Shown here piece after piece: positions 1 through 7,669 of a stretch of DNA of 64,000 nt (within the stretch, counting starts at the first letter, position 1; the number at the start of each line of letters is the position of its first letter). The notes beneath the pieces were generated by a model. The model searched no databases, was not told the origin of the DNA, and worked only from the letters and a program-made list of their open reading frames with translations. The position numbers were made by a program, and so were the translations under genes. Where the stretch lies: the NCBI RefSeq assembly GCF_003584105.1, contig NZ_QXFO01000005.1, positions 1-64,000 of the forward strand, given 5' to 3'. Origin of the DNA: Flagellimonas taeanensis. Its GTDB lineage: Bacteria > Bacteroidota > Bacteroidia > Flavobacteriales > Flavobacteriaceae.

Positions 1-91
1 AACCCTTAACCCTTAACCCTTAACCCTTAACCCTTAACCCTTAACCCTTAACCCTTAACCCTCAACCCTCAACCCTCAACCCTCAACCCTG
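1..91. repeat. Tandem heptamer array (AACCCTT/AACCCTC)
   Basis: Eight perfect AACCCTT units (1-56) are followed by four AACCCTC units (57-84) and one AACCCTG (85-91). The array starts at the first base, so it probably continues upstream of the window. Blocks of one variant followed by blocks of another suggest growth by slippage or unequal exchange. The reverse-complement unit resembles a telomere repeat, but the flanking genes are ordinary chromosomal ones. The rest of the leader (92-206) holds no gene I can support. Confidence 0.95.
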
Positions 92-206
92 AAACCCCTC
101 AAATCATCGATACTTTCGCCCCTCGAGCTTAAATCTTTGCGCATCTTTATACCAACTCTTTCATTTTCCCTACTTTTAAGGCTTCAAAATCAAACGCACC
201 AAACTG

Positions 207-1184
207 TTGTTGAAAATAGTATCTCAGATCAGGGAGCCCATAGAGGATGAAATGGAACTTTTTGAGGAAAAATTCCTTAAATCCATGTCGTCCAAAGTGG
301 CATTGTTCAATAGGATCACCTACTATATTGTCAACAGAAAGGGCAAACAGATGCGGCCCATGTTCGTTTTCCTTACCGCTAAATTATTGAATGGCAAGGT
401 GAACGAAAGGACCTATACCGGGGCTTCAATCATCGAATTGATCCACACGGCCAGCCTGGTCCATGACGATGTGGTGGACGACAGCAACAAACGAAGGGGA
501 TTTTTTTCCATCAATGCCCTTTGGAAGAATAAAATTGCCGTTTTGGTGGGTGATTTTCTTTTTTCGAAAGGCCTATTGGTCTCCTTGGAAAGCAAGGACT
601 ACGATTTGCTCCATATCATTTCCAATGCCGTTCGGGATATGAGCGAAGGTGAGTTGTTGCAGATTGAGAAGGCTCGTCTCCTCGACATTACCGAAGAGGT
701 ATATTATGATATTATCCGCCAAAAAACAGCGACCCTCATTGCGGCCTGTTGCAGCATGGGCGCCTGTTCCGTCCGGCCCGATTCCGAAGAGGTGGAGACC
801 TTTAGAAAGTTTGGGGAACTCTGTGGCATGGCCTTCCAGATAAAGGATGACCTTTTTGACTATGGTGCCGAACAGATCGGAAAGCCCACGGGCATCGACA
901 TCAAAGAGCAGAAGATGACCCTTCCCTTGATCTATGTTTTGAACCAAAGCGACAAGGAAAGAAAAAAATGGCTGATCAATTCCATCAAAAACCACAACAA
1001 GAACAAGAAAAGGGTAAAGGAGGTCATCGCCTATGTGAAGGAAATGGGCGGGTTGGAATATGCCGTGTCCAAAATGTTGGAATTTAAGGACGAGGCCCTT
1101 GCCATCTTGGACAATTACCCCGATTCCGAATACAAAAGTGCCCTCACACTGATGGTCAACTATGTGGTTGATCGAAAAAAATAA
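207..1184 (+). CDS. Polyprenyl (trans-isoprenyl diphosphate) synthase
   Basis: This enzyme condenses isopentenyl diphosphate with an allylic diphosphate to make the long polyprenyl chain of menaquinone or a related lipid, acting at the inner face of the membrane. The first Asp-rich motif, DDVVDD, is at residues 87-92 and the second, DDLFD, at 214-218. Both bind Mg2+-diphosphate. The length of 325 aa is normal for the family. The start is a TTG at 207, with another TTG directly after it. The first in-frame ATG (residue 15) would remove N-terminal sequence usual in the family, so the TTG region is preferred. The gene stands alone between the heptamer array and a sigma factor gene. Chain length cannot be predicted with certainty from the sequence. 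Confidence 0.9.
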   Translation: MLKIVSQIREPIEDEMELFEEKFLKSMSSKVALFNRITYYIVNRKGKQMRPMFVFLTAKLLNGKVNERTYTGASIIELIHTASLVHDDVVDDSNKRRGFFSINALWKNKIAVLVGDFLFSKGLLVSLESKDYDLLHIISNAVRDMSEGELLQIEKARLLDITEEVYYDIIRQKTATLIAACCSMGACSVRPDSEEVETFRKFGELCGMAFQIKDDLFDYGAEQIGKPTGIDIKEQKMTLPLIYVLNQSDKERKKWLINSIKNHNKNKKRVKEVIAYVKEMGGLEYAVSKMLEFKDEALAILDNYPDSEYKSALTLMVNYVVDRKK

Positions 1185-1294
1185 AATATAAATAATTGAT
1201 TTTCAGTTTTTAATGAAAAAATTTATTTTTTCAGGCAACTCCTATTGTACATTATCCGTCTATCTAAATAGAACCGCTTTTTGAAACCAAACTT

Positions 1295-1864
1295 TTGAAG
1301 ATCATTTCGCTATATAACAATGAAGGCCAATTGATAAAAAAGGCTGTGAAAGGTGACCAGCAGGCCCAAAAGGTACTGTATGGGAAGTATGCGCCAAAAA
1401 TGTTGGGCGTGTGCAGACAGTACATCAAGGACCAGCATTTTGCGGAGGACGTCATGATCAATGGTTTCATCAAGGTGTTCAAAAACCTGGACACATTTGC
1501 GCACAAGGGAAGTTTTGAGGGGTGGATCAGAGCCATTATGGTGAGGGAGAGCATTTCCCATCTGCGGAAAAAGCAGTTTGTGGTCTATGACGATGAAGTG
1601 TTTGATGCCCAGCCCAAAGAAACGGTCAGTGGTGATGGATTGTTGGATGTGGAATACGTGCAGCAGCTTATCGATTCACTCCCAGAAGGGTACAAAACTG
1701 TTTTCCTGCTCCATGCCATAGAGGGGTATGGCCACCAAGAGATAGCCGAAATGCTGGAAATCTCGGAAGGGACCTCCAAATCGCAGCTGTTCAAGGCGAG
1801 AAAGATGCTTCAGGAAAATTTGACTTTAAAAGGAATGTCGCCCAAAACAAGGTTGGGCAAGTAA
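1295..1864 (+). CDS. ECF-type RNA polymerase sigma-70 factor
   Basis: A 189-aa extracytoplasmic-function sigma factor that directs RNA polymerase to a dedicated regulon. Sigma region 2 spans roughly residues 15-85 (polymerase-binding and -10 recognition, with the GWIRAIMVRE segment). Region 4, a helix-turn-helix with EIAEMLEISEGTSKSQL, spans about 125-180. The start is a TTG in front of KIISLYNNEG. The next gene begins only 10 bp downstream and encodes a single-pass membrane protein, the usual partner arrangement for an ECF sigma and its anti-sigma. It is probably regulated by that protein. Its target promoters cannot be read from this window. Confidence 0.9.
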   Translation: MKIISLYNNEGQLIKKAVKGDQQAQKVLYGKYAPKMLGVCRQYIKDQHFAEDVMINGFIKVFKNLDTFAHKGSFEGWIRAIMVRESISHLRKKQFVVYDDEVFDAQPKETVSGDGLLDVEYVQQLIDSLPEGYKTVFLLHAIEGYGHQEIAEMLEISEGTSKSQLFKARKMLQENLTLKGMSPKTRLGK

Positions 1865-1874
1865 AGCATAGGAT

Positions 1875-2615
1875 ATGGATAAATTGGAAAAGCATATCAA
1901 GGAAAAGCTGGAGGAGCGTACCATAACTCCTTCACCCGGGGCCTGGGACAAAATTGCGTCGCAATTGGATGCCGCACCCAAGAAGAAAGGCAAAAAATGG
2001 CAAGTGTATGCCATGGCCGCAAGTTTTGTGGGCATTTTGCTGCTGTCCCTATTGTTTGTGAACAAAGGGAAAACCATCCCGGAAATCCAAGTCGTGGAAG
2101 AAAAAGTGGATCAAATCGATATGGAAAAGAAAAACGAAACCCAATCCCCTCGACAGGAGCTTACCAAAACCCTTCCGGTACAAGAGGAGACCAAGGTGGT
2201 CAACAACGGTCTGGAACCGATGCCCGAAGAAAACCCAAAGGGTTTTACCGACGAGCTCCCGATTTCGCAACCGGTATTGGCCCAAGAGGAAACAAAACAG
2301 TTGGAACGGGACAAGCTGATCAAAGAGTCGGATGCATTGATCACGCAGAAAGTGGAAGAAGTGGTGGCCCAGGTACAGCATATGGAAGGTTTGAACAGGG
2401 GGGTCTCGGATGCTGAGGTGGATTCATTGCTCAGGGAGGCCCAGAAACAGATCATGGCCGACAAATTGTTCCCTAAAAACGGGTCTGTGGATGCCATGAC
2501 CTTGCTCGCCGAAGTAGAGGAGGAACTGGACGAGTCGTTCAGGGACCAAATATTCGATGCGCTCAAGGAGGGATATTTCAAACTGCGTACTGCCGTGGCC
2601 GACCGAAACAATTAA
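1875..2615 (+). CDS. Single-pass membrane protein, probable anti-sigma factor
   Basis: A 246-aa protein with a short cytoplasmic N-terminus (residues 1-42, including a PSPGAWDKI segment often found before the membrane helix in Bacteroidota anti-sigma-like proteins), one transmembrane helix at about 43-63, and a long Glu/Lys/Gln-rich periplasmic part. Its position immediately after an ECF sigma gene suggests it holds that sigma factor at the membrane. I see no HxxxCxxC zinc anti-sigma motif, so this role is inferred from context and topology. The downstream gene encodes a predicted outer-membrane protein, so a signalling or envelope-stress unit is plausible. Confidence 0.7.
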   Translation: MDKLEKHIKEKLEERTITPSPGAWDKIASQLDAAPKKKGKKWQVYAMAASFVGILLLSLLFVNKGKTIPEIQVVEEKVDQIDMEKKNETQSPRQELTKTLPVQEETKVVNNGLEPMPEENPKGFTDELPISQPVLAQEETKQLERDKLIKESDALITQKVEEVVAQVQHMEGLNRGVSDAEVDSLLREAQKQIMADKLFPKNGSVDAMTLLAEVEEELDESFRDQIFDALKEGYFKLRTAVADRNN

Positions 2616-2649
2616 AATTTTTATTCATCAATCAAAATACCTTTCTATT

Positions 2650-2672
2650 CCTGCCCAAGCTGTTTGGGCAGG
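2650..2672 (+). terminator. Hairpin between the anti-sigma-like gene and the next gene
   Basis: Nine-base-pair stem: CCTGCCCAA at 2650-2658 pairs with TTGGGCAGG at 2664-2672 around a 5-nt loop. No T-run follows on the + strand, so it may attenuate transcription or stabilise mRNA rather than terminate. Confidence 0.4.
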
Positions 2673-2702
2673 GACAAGGAAGGCTATAATCCAGAAACAA
2701 TC

Positions 2703-3773
2703 ATGAAAACAATTACATTTTATTTGGCAACACTGGTATTTCTCTTGGTTTCCCACCAAATCTTGGGGCAGGAAGACTATGAAAAGGAAATCAAGGCCCT
2801 GAAAATCGAAAGGGAGCGTATCGTGGAACAGGAAAAAGAAGCTCTCAAAGTAGAGGTGAAGGACATCAATAGGCGTTTGGAACGGGGAGATATTTCCGAA
2901 GCCGAAGCAAAGGTGCTAAAAGAGGAAGTGGCCAAACGTAGGGCCATGAACATTGAAGAAAGGGTTGCCATTGTGGACAACAGGATCTCCCTTTTGGAGC
3001 GCAACGAAGGGCAGGTGCTTACCTTGTCCGAACTGGATACCTTGGATAACGACCGGACCCACATCGGCATCATGATCGATGGAAAACCTGCAATCTGGTT
3101 CAATTCGAACAGATGGAAAAAGGACATCAAATACGACAGACGGACCTACTCTGACTTTGTCATGGCCATAGGTCTCAATAATGCCCTGATTGAGGGGCAA
3201 TCATTGGACGATTCCCCGTACAAAATCGGTGGGAGCCGATTTTTTGAAATGGGTTGGCAGTGGCGCACCCGTGTTTTTGAAAATTCGAACTGGCTGCGGC
3301 TCAACTATGGGTTTTCATTCCAGTTCAACGGTCTGAAACCAAAGGACAACCAGATTTTTGTCAAAAATGGCGATCAGACTGTTTTGGAGGAGTTCGAATA
3401 CGACTTGGACAAATCCAAACTGCGAATGGACAACTTGGTCTTCCCGGTACATTTTGAATTTGGCCCTTCCCGGTTTCGAAAAACGGAACGCACCATCCGA
3501 TATTCCATTCGAGATCAGTTCAGGGTAGGTCTGGGAGGATATGGAGGTTTCAATTTGGGAACCCGTCAAAAACTCAAGTATAGTAGGGATGGGGAGGATG
3601 TCAAGGACAAGCTCAAGAGGGACTACAATACCAGCGACCTGATCTATGGAGTAAGCGGCTATATGGGATTTGATGGGGTGTTGCTATACGTCAAGTACGA
3701 CCTGAACCCCATTTTTCAGGATGCAGATATCAAACAGAACAATATTTCCTTGGGCCTTCGGTTCGATATATGA
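2703..3773 (+). CDS. Secreted protein with coiled coil and outer-membrane barrel-like C-terminus
   Basis: A 356-aa protein with a signal peptide (about residues 1-23, ending HQILGQ). A charged helical stretch, probably a coiled coil, spans about 24-100. The C-terminal half is rich in alternating aromatic and polar residues and ends FDI, as in small outer-membrane beta barrels of the PorT-like type. The ATG at 2703 is chosen because the signal peptide begins there. An upstream in-frame start would add 13 unrelated residues that overlap the hairpin. It is the third gene after the ECF sigma factor and may be co-regulated with it. The exact family was not recognised. Confidence 0.65.
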   Translation: MKTITFYLATLVFLLVSHQILGQEDYEKEIKALKIERERIVEQEKEALKVEVKDINRRLERGDISEAEAKVLKEEVAKRRAMNIEERVAIVDNRISLLERNEGQVLTLSELDTLDNDRTHIGIMIDGKPAIWFNSNRWKKDIKYDRRTYSDFVMAIGLNNALIEGQSLDDSPYKIGGSRFFEMGWQWRTRVFENSNWLRLNYGFSFQFNGLKPKDNQIFVKNGDQTVLEEFEYDLDKSKLRMDNLVFPVHFEFGPSRFRKTERTIRYSIRDQFRVGLGGYGGFNLGTRQKLKYSRDGEDVKDKLKRDYNTSDLIYGVSGYMGFDGVLLYVKYDLNPIFQDADIKQNNISLGLRFDI

Positions 3774-3792
3774 CCGAAACAATGTTGAATGT

Positions 3793-3935
3793 AAAGGTCT
3801 AAAAAGTGTCATTCTGAATGAAATGAAGAATCTTATTAAAGTTCAACTCTTCGATAATTGGTTGAACGAGATTCTTCGACTGTCCCTTCGACTGCGCTCA
3901 GGGTGACAGCTCAAAATGACACTTTTTAGACCTTT
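3793..3935. repeat. REP-like element with 21-bp perfect inverted repeats
   Basis: A 21-bp arm at 3793-3813 is perfectly inverted at 3915-3935. Inside, GAAGAAT/ATTCTTC and GTTCAA/TTGAAC form further nested complementary pairs, so the whole 143 bp can fold into one long structure. The internal phrases CTTCGACTGCGCTCAG and TCATTCTGAATGAAATG resemble dispersed repeats common in Flavobacteriia genomes (recalled, not searched). The element fills the gap between convergent genes and may act as a bidirectional terminator. Confidence 0.75.
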
Positions 3936-3940
3936 TTTTG

Positions 3941-4183
3941 TTAGGACGATAGGGCCCGTTCCATCTCAGGCGTAAACTCTTCCTTGTAATAGACCCGTTT
4001 GCAGTGAGAACATTCCGCATGGCGGATAGTATTGAGGGTAAAAATGGGTATCCAGAACAAATGGGCATGATTGGGCTGGGAAACTGCTGTCAATGTATCC
4101 TTTTGGTGGCAGTGCGGACAGTTGACATTTTTCAAGGTTTTGGTCTCTTTTTTTCCAGGCCTGGTTCCGAAGAAAAGAATCAT
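3941..4183 (-). CDS. Small zinc-ribbon protein
   Basis: An 80-aa protein with two CxxC knuckles: CPHC at residues 22-25 and CSHC at 58-61. Together they form a zinc ribbon. Between them is a hydrophobic stretch (HLFWIPIFTL). This matches the small zinc-ribbon proteins found in many Bacteroidota, whose function is unknown. It ends against the REP-like element and lies downstream of the repeat-protein gene on the same strand. A TATCTTTG box on the minus strand (4201-4208) about 20 bp upstream suggests its own promoter. Confidence 0.7.
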   Translation of the reverse strand: MILFFGTRPGKKETKTLKNVNCPHCHQKDTLTAVSQPNHAHLFWIPIFTLNTIRHAECSHCKRVYYKEEFTPEMERALSS

Positions 4184-4200
4184 ATGTTTCGATTTGTATG

Positions 4201-4208
4201 CAAAGATA
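4201..4208 (-). promoter_or_regulatory. Putative -7 promoter box (TATCTTTG)
   Basis: An exact match to the Bacteroidota -7 consensus TAnnTTTG, read on the minus strand, 18 bp upstream of the zinc-ribbon ATG. No clear -33 TTG was found at the right distance. Confidence 0.4.
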
Positions 4209-4219
4209 CAGCCTTGGGA

Positions 4220-4570
4220 TCATTCCAGGATCGGGAATTCGAGTGCCAGTCTTTTGGCATCGTTCCTCCATCCCGCTTTATGATCCCGGTCCACAAAGAA
4301 CACCGTAAGATCTGCCTTGTATTCTCGATCTACAAAGAACACCTCAAAATCTGCCTTGTAATCACTGTCCGTAAAAAACCATAGGCCCTTATTGTATTTC
4401 GCCTTGTATTCCCGGTCCACTTTATGGACAAGGAGGTCGGCTTTGTATTCGCTATCTACCTCAAAAATCAAATAATCGGCCTTATAGTCGGCATCCACTT
4501 CAAAGACACGTTGCGCCGAAAGGGCAGGAGAAAGGAGGGTCAGGATAAGAATAGGGAGTATGTTTTTCAT
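4220..4570 (-). CDS. Secreted five-repeat protein, DUF6150/septoil-knot-like
   Basis: A 116-aa protein with a signal peptide (about residues 1-19, ending LSPALSAQ) followed by five short repeats of the type VD-x-[ED]-[YH]KA (VDADYKAD, VDSEYKAD, VDREYKAK, VDREYKAD, VDRDHKAG), with one variant TDSDYKAD. The pattern resembles a small family annotated as DUF6150 or '7(1) septoil knot', which I recall only by its repeat pattern. It probably forms a compact beta-rich secreted domain. Its function is unknown. It is divergent from the oxygenase gene at 4653. Confidence 0.6.
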   Translation of the reverse strand: MKNILPILILTLLSPALSAQRVFEVDADYKADYLIFEVDSEYKADLLVHKVDREYKAKYNKGLWFFTDSDYKADFEVFFVDREYKADLTVFFVDRDHKAGWRNDAKRLALEFPILE

Positions 4571-4652
4571 AATGAAATGATTGGGACAAAATTGGTGCCA
4601 TGATATATTGGTATAGGTTGAGCATGTCCAAAATAAGAAAAACAGCGGTTCA

Positions 4653-5321
4653 TTGTTGAATATTCTCTACATTCGCACACATTTTGAACCATTGGAAACC
4701 TACCACAGTTTGGAGGATTGGTTGTCTTGGATGGATGACCTCTCCAGTAAGGATTACGTGATCATTGACCATTTTCTTCGGGATGAACTCTATGCCGAGA
4801 TCAGGTCTTTTTTTCTGGACATGCTGCCCAAGTTCAATGAGGCGGGGATAGGTGCCGATACCGAAAAGCAGGTTAACAGCAAGATCAGGGGCGATTTCAC
4901 CTATTGGCTGGATCGGGAAAGGGACAGTCACCTGAAGACTTATTGGGGATTGGTGGATGAAACCATGCAGATGTTCAACCGATATTGCTACCTCAGTCTT
5001 TCTGGATATGAGTTCCATTTGGCGCATTACCCTTCGGGTGGGCATTACGATAAACATTTGGACCAGTTTGAGCGCAGGAACAACCGGATGATCTCTGTGG
5101 TGATTTATCTTAATGAGGGTTGGCAAAGCGGGGACGGTGGGGAACTGGAAATCTTTGAAAAGGACGGTTCCAGTTTTTTGGTAGACCCTTTGGCCGCTCG
5201 GTGCGTGATGTTCAAAAGTGCGGAAGTGCCACATGCGGTGCTCCAAGCGCACAAAAGTAGGTTCAGCCTAACGGGATGGCTGCTCTACCAGCCTTCTGCC
5301 TTGGGCCAGTTTTTTGGATGA
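4653..5321 (+). CDS. 2OG-Fe(II) oxygenase, prolyl 4-hydroxylase type
   Basis: A cytoplasmic dioxygenase that uses Fe(II), O2 and 2-oxoglutarate to hydroxylate a protein or small substrate. Iron ligands are visible: His135 and Asp137 in the segment HYDKHLD, distal His194 in VPHAV, and Arg203 for the 2-oxoglutarate carboxylate in RFSLTGW. The length of 222 aa fits the bacterial P4H-like family. The open frame begins with two TTG codons at 4653. The conserved part starts around residue 10 (HFEPLE), so the true start may be slightly downstream. The substrate cannot be inferred. It stands alone, divergent from the repeat protein and convergent with the next gene. Confidence 0.8.
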   Translation: MLNILYIRTHFEPLETYHSLEDWLSWMDDLSSKDYVIIDHFLRDELYAEIRSFFLDMLPKFNEAGIGADTEKQVNSKIRGDFTYWLDRERDSHLKTYWGLVDETMQMFNRYCYLSLSGYEFHLAHYPSGGHYDKHLDQFERRNNRMISVVIYLNEGWQSGDGGELEIFEKDGSSFLVDPLAARCVMFKSAEVPHAVLQAHKSRFSLTGWLLYQPSALGQFFG

Positions 5322-5323
5322 GC

Positions 5324-5632
5324 CTAGCTTCTTGCCATCGGAATTTTTTTGATAAGCTCTTCATTTTGGTTGTGTTCCGCACTGTAGGACATCACTAGAG
5401 TGCCCTTGGTGCCGTCAGAGGCCTCAATGGTGAACACGGTGGCTTGGTCTTCAGGGTTGGTCATTCCCTCAAATCGGTAGCTGTTGACAATTTTTAGTGC
5501 GTCGGGCTGATATTCCTTTTTGGAATATAGTGCTTTGATGCAGTTGTCCCCAGCTTCAAAATCTTCCTCATACCCTTCTTGGGTCAAGGTGTTTATGGCT
5601 TCGGAAAGCGTGTCAAAATTATGTCTGTCCAT
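5324..5632 (-). CDS. Conserved small hypothetical protein
   Basis: A 102-aa soluble protein without signal peptide or membrane segment, with an acidic N-terminal helix (TLSEAINTLTQEGYEEDF) and a beta-rich middle. It resembles short Bacteroidota proteins that databases often call phosphoribosylpyrophosphate synthetase. The name looks wrong because no PRPP-binding loop is present and the length is a third of a real Prs. It ends 2 bp after the convergent oxygenase gene. No function is assigned. Confidence 0.6.
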   Translation of the reverse strand: MDRHNFDTLSEAINTLTQEGYEEDFEAGDNCIKALYSKKEYQPDALKIVNSYRFEGMTNPEDQATVFTIEASDGTKGTLVMSYSAEHNQNEELIKKIPMARS

Positions 5633-5690
5633 GGGTCTTCTATTATTTTGTTTCTACTTCATTGGATAAAAAATTCGATTTTTCTTCCAT

Positions 5691-7529
5691 TTAAGGATTT
5701 GTGACGGGGATTTTTCCTCCCACTACAGGAAGAACGAGCTGCGTTCCGTCCAAGTCCACGGTCAGTTCCGTGCCCGGCTCGGGCCATAGGGTGAATTCCT
5801 TGTCACTGGAGAAAATCATCAATCCGATCTGTTGTCCTTTGGGGATGATCTGGTCATCCGGCATCAACCCAAATTCCATTTCATAGAATTTGTTCGGCAC
5901 CAATGGCCCACTTTCGGTAAGGGATTTGTGATTCTGGGGATCCGCCCATCCCCGGGTAATAATGTTGTCCGTGATCTTGGTGTTGCGCCGCTCGGTCCAA
6001 GGCAGGGAAACCAACCAAACGGAGAGATTGGCAGCCGGCTTGCTACTGGCCAGTCTTATCTTGATTTTTGGGATGCCCGAAATGTGCACATCCTCGGAAA
6101 GGGGGGGGGTTACATAGATCAACCTATGGTTGGTTATCTCGGCCTGTGCCAAGCTGGACCCCGAAAAGGAATAATTGTCCACCAACGTCTCCGTTCCCTG
6201 TTTTTGTGGTTTGGAGGTGGAGAGCTGTCCTTTTTCCGGTGCCCCTTTGGTCAAAAACAAGGTGGTCTCGGTAGCTTTCGGATTGGGGTAGTCCTCATAG
6301 GATGTCGGGTTTTCCACTTTGTCATCTTCCCGAACAATCCAGGCTTTCGGGTCGTTTTCCACCCCATTGTCAATGCCGTGTAGGTATTTGGTGAACCAGC
6401 GGTTCATCATGGAAATGGGAGGTGGGCCACCGTGTCCATTTTGATGGTAATAGATCTGAACCGGCAATCCTTTCTCCCTAGCCTTGTCATAAATGCGGTA
6501 GCTGTGTTCGGGCATCACGTTCCAGTCGTTGAACCCATGCGACATCAATAGGGCAGCCTTCATGGGGCCCATATCGTTGAGGTAGTCCCGTCCGGCCCAA
6601 AAATCGTTGTAATCCCCAGTGATACGGTCCTGCCCGTTCTTCATCTCCGTGTCGCGGACTACTTTGTTGTTCCTGGCTCTTTTGGATTCATCACCACTGT
6701 GGATAAAATCGTAGAGTACGTCAATGTCCTCTCCCAAATACCCGCCGGGCGAGCGTACGAGTCCATTGGAACGGTAGTAATGGTAGTAGGAGGTGTTGGG
6801 GGCGATGGGGATGATGGCCTCCAGTCCTTCCACGCCCGTTGTGGCAGCGGCCAAGGGCAGGGTGCCATTGTACGAAGTGCCGGTCATGCCCACCTTGCCC
6901 GTGGACCAATAGGCCTTTACTTCGGTGTTGCCGTTTCGCTCAGTATATCCTTTTGCCCTGCCACAAAGCCAGTCGATAACGGCTTTGGGTGCCAAGGACT
7001 CATTGTCGCCACCAACGGTCGGTGCCCCATCGGAAAGTCCAGTGCCAGGTGAAGAGGAATGGACCACGACATATCCCCGTGGGACCCATGTATTTATTTG
7101 GGAGTTGGATATGATGGGCCGTTCGCCTATCCGGGTCACTTCTGGGTGTTTTCGGGGTTTTCCGGCTTCACCAAGTTCGTGCCTTACATCCCAGAAAATG
7201 CCATCGCCCAACCCGGCAGTGCCGGCATAGTAGGGGCTGGATTCATAGACGACGGGAAGTTTCAGGCCTTCGGTCTCGGTCTGCTCTGGACGGGTCACAT
7301 CCACATGCATCCGATCCAATTTTCCATCCCCATCGGAATCAAACTCGGTTTCCACCCAAAGATCGTGGCGTATCCATTTGCTGGGGTCGGAAAAAGCATC
7401 GACCACTTGGGCTTCCCCATTTTCAAAGATCGGTGCGGCTTTCTCGGCCATTTGGGAATGTGCATTGAAGGCTATTCCTAATGAACAAATGGTCAAAACG
7501 GCTAACTTCTGTAATCTTTTATGTGTCAT
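5691..7529 (-). CDS. Secreted X-Pro dipeptidyl-peptidase (peptidase S15 / CocE-NonD type)
   Basis: A 612-aa exported serine hydrolase. A signal peptide covers residues 1-26 (ending AHSQ). The alpha/beta-hydrolase core carries the nucleophile Ser219 in GTSYNG, Asp335 in GFNDWN and His366 in NGHGG. The C-terminal part (about 430-612) is the beta-sandwich typical of the X-Pro/CocE family. It probably releases Xaa-Pro dipeptides from peptides, or hydrolyses related amides or esters, in the periplasm or outside the cell. A DSDGDGKLD segment at 64-72 resembles a calcium-binding EF-hand loop. No CTD for type IX export is apparent. It is divergent from dnaG across about 140 bp. Confidence 0.88.
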   Translation of the reverse strand: MTHKRLQKLAVLTICSLGIAFNAHSQMAEKAAPIFENGEAQVVDAFSDPSKWIRHDLWVETEFDSDGDGKLDRMHVDVTRPEQTETEGLKLPVVYESSPYYAGTAGLGDGIFWDVRHELGEAGKPRKHPEVTRIGERPIISNSQINTWVPRGYVVVHSSSPGTGLSDGAPTVGGDNESLAPKAVIDWLCGRAKGYTERNGNTEVKAYWSTGKVGMTGTSYNGTLPLAAATTGVEGLEAIIPIAPNTSYYHYYRSNGLVRSPGGYLGEDIDVLYDFIHSGDESKRARNNKVVRDTEMKNGQDRITGDYNDFWAGRDYLNDMGPMKAALLMSHGFNDWNVMPEHSYRIYDKAREKGLPVQIYYHQNGHGGPPPISMMNRWFTKYLHGIDNGVENDPKAWIVREDDKVENPTSYEDYPNPKATETTLFLTKGAPEKGQLSTSKPQKQGTETLVDNYSFSGSSLAQAEITNHRLIYVTPPLSEDVHISGIPKIKIRLASSKPAANLSVWLVSLPWTERRNTKITDNIITRGWADPQNHKSLTESGPLVPNKFYEMEFGLMPDDQIIPKGQQIGLMIFSSDKEFTLWPEPGTELTVDLDGTQLVLPVVGGKIPVTNP

Positions 7530-7669
7530 ATTTCCCCTGTATTTTTTAATATCCCAAACGGATAAAGAGTAATGGACTTCTAAGATAAGAAATCTTGGAG
7601 GGGAATGTTGGTACCAGATTCACCAAATCTTTGTTTTTATTTACCTTTAACAGCTATAAAACATCGTCC

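Noticed and set aside
1..91. True chromosome end or telomere
   Set aside because: Unit resembles telomere repeats, but the sequence is that of a bacterium with normal genes immediately following and no hairpin-telomere features; a tandem repeat is the simpler reading.
5324..5632. Phosphoribosylpyrophosphate synthetase
   Set aside because: This name is attached to similar short proteins, but the active-site loop and most of the enzyme are missing.
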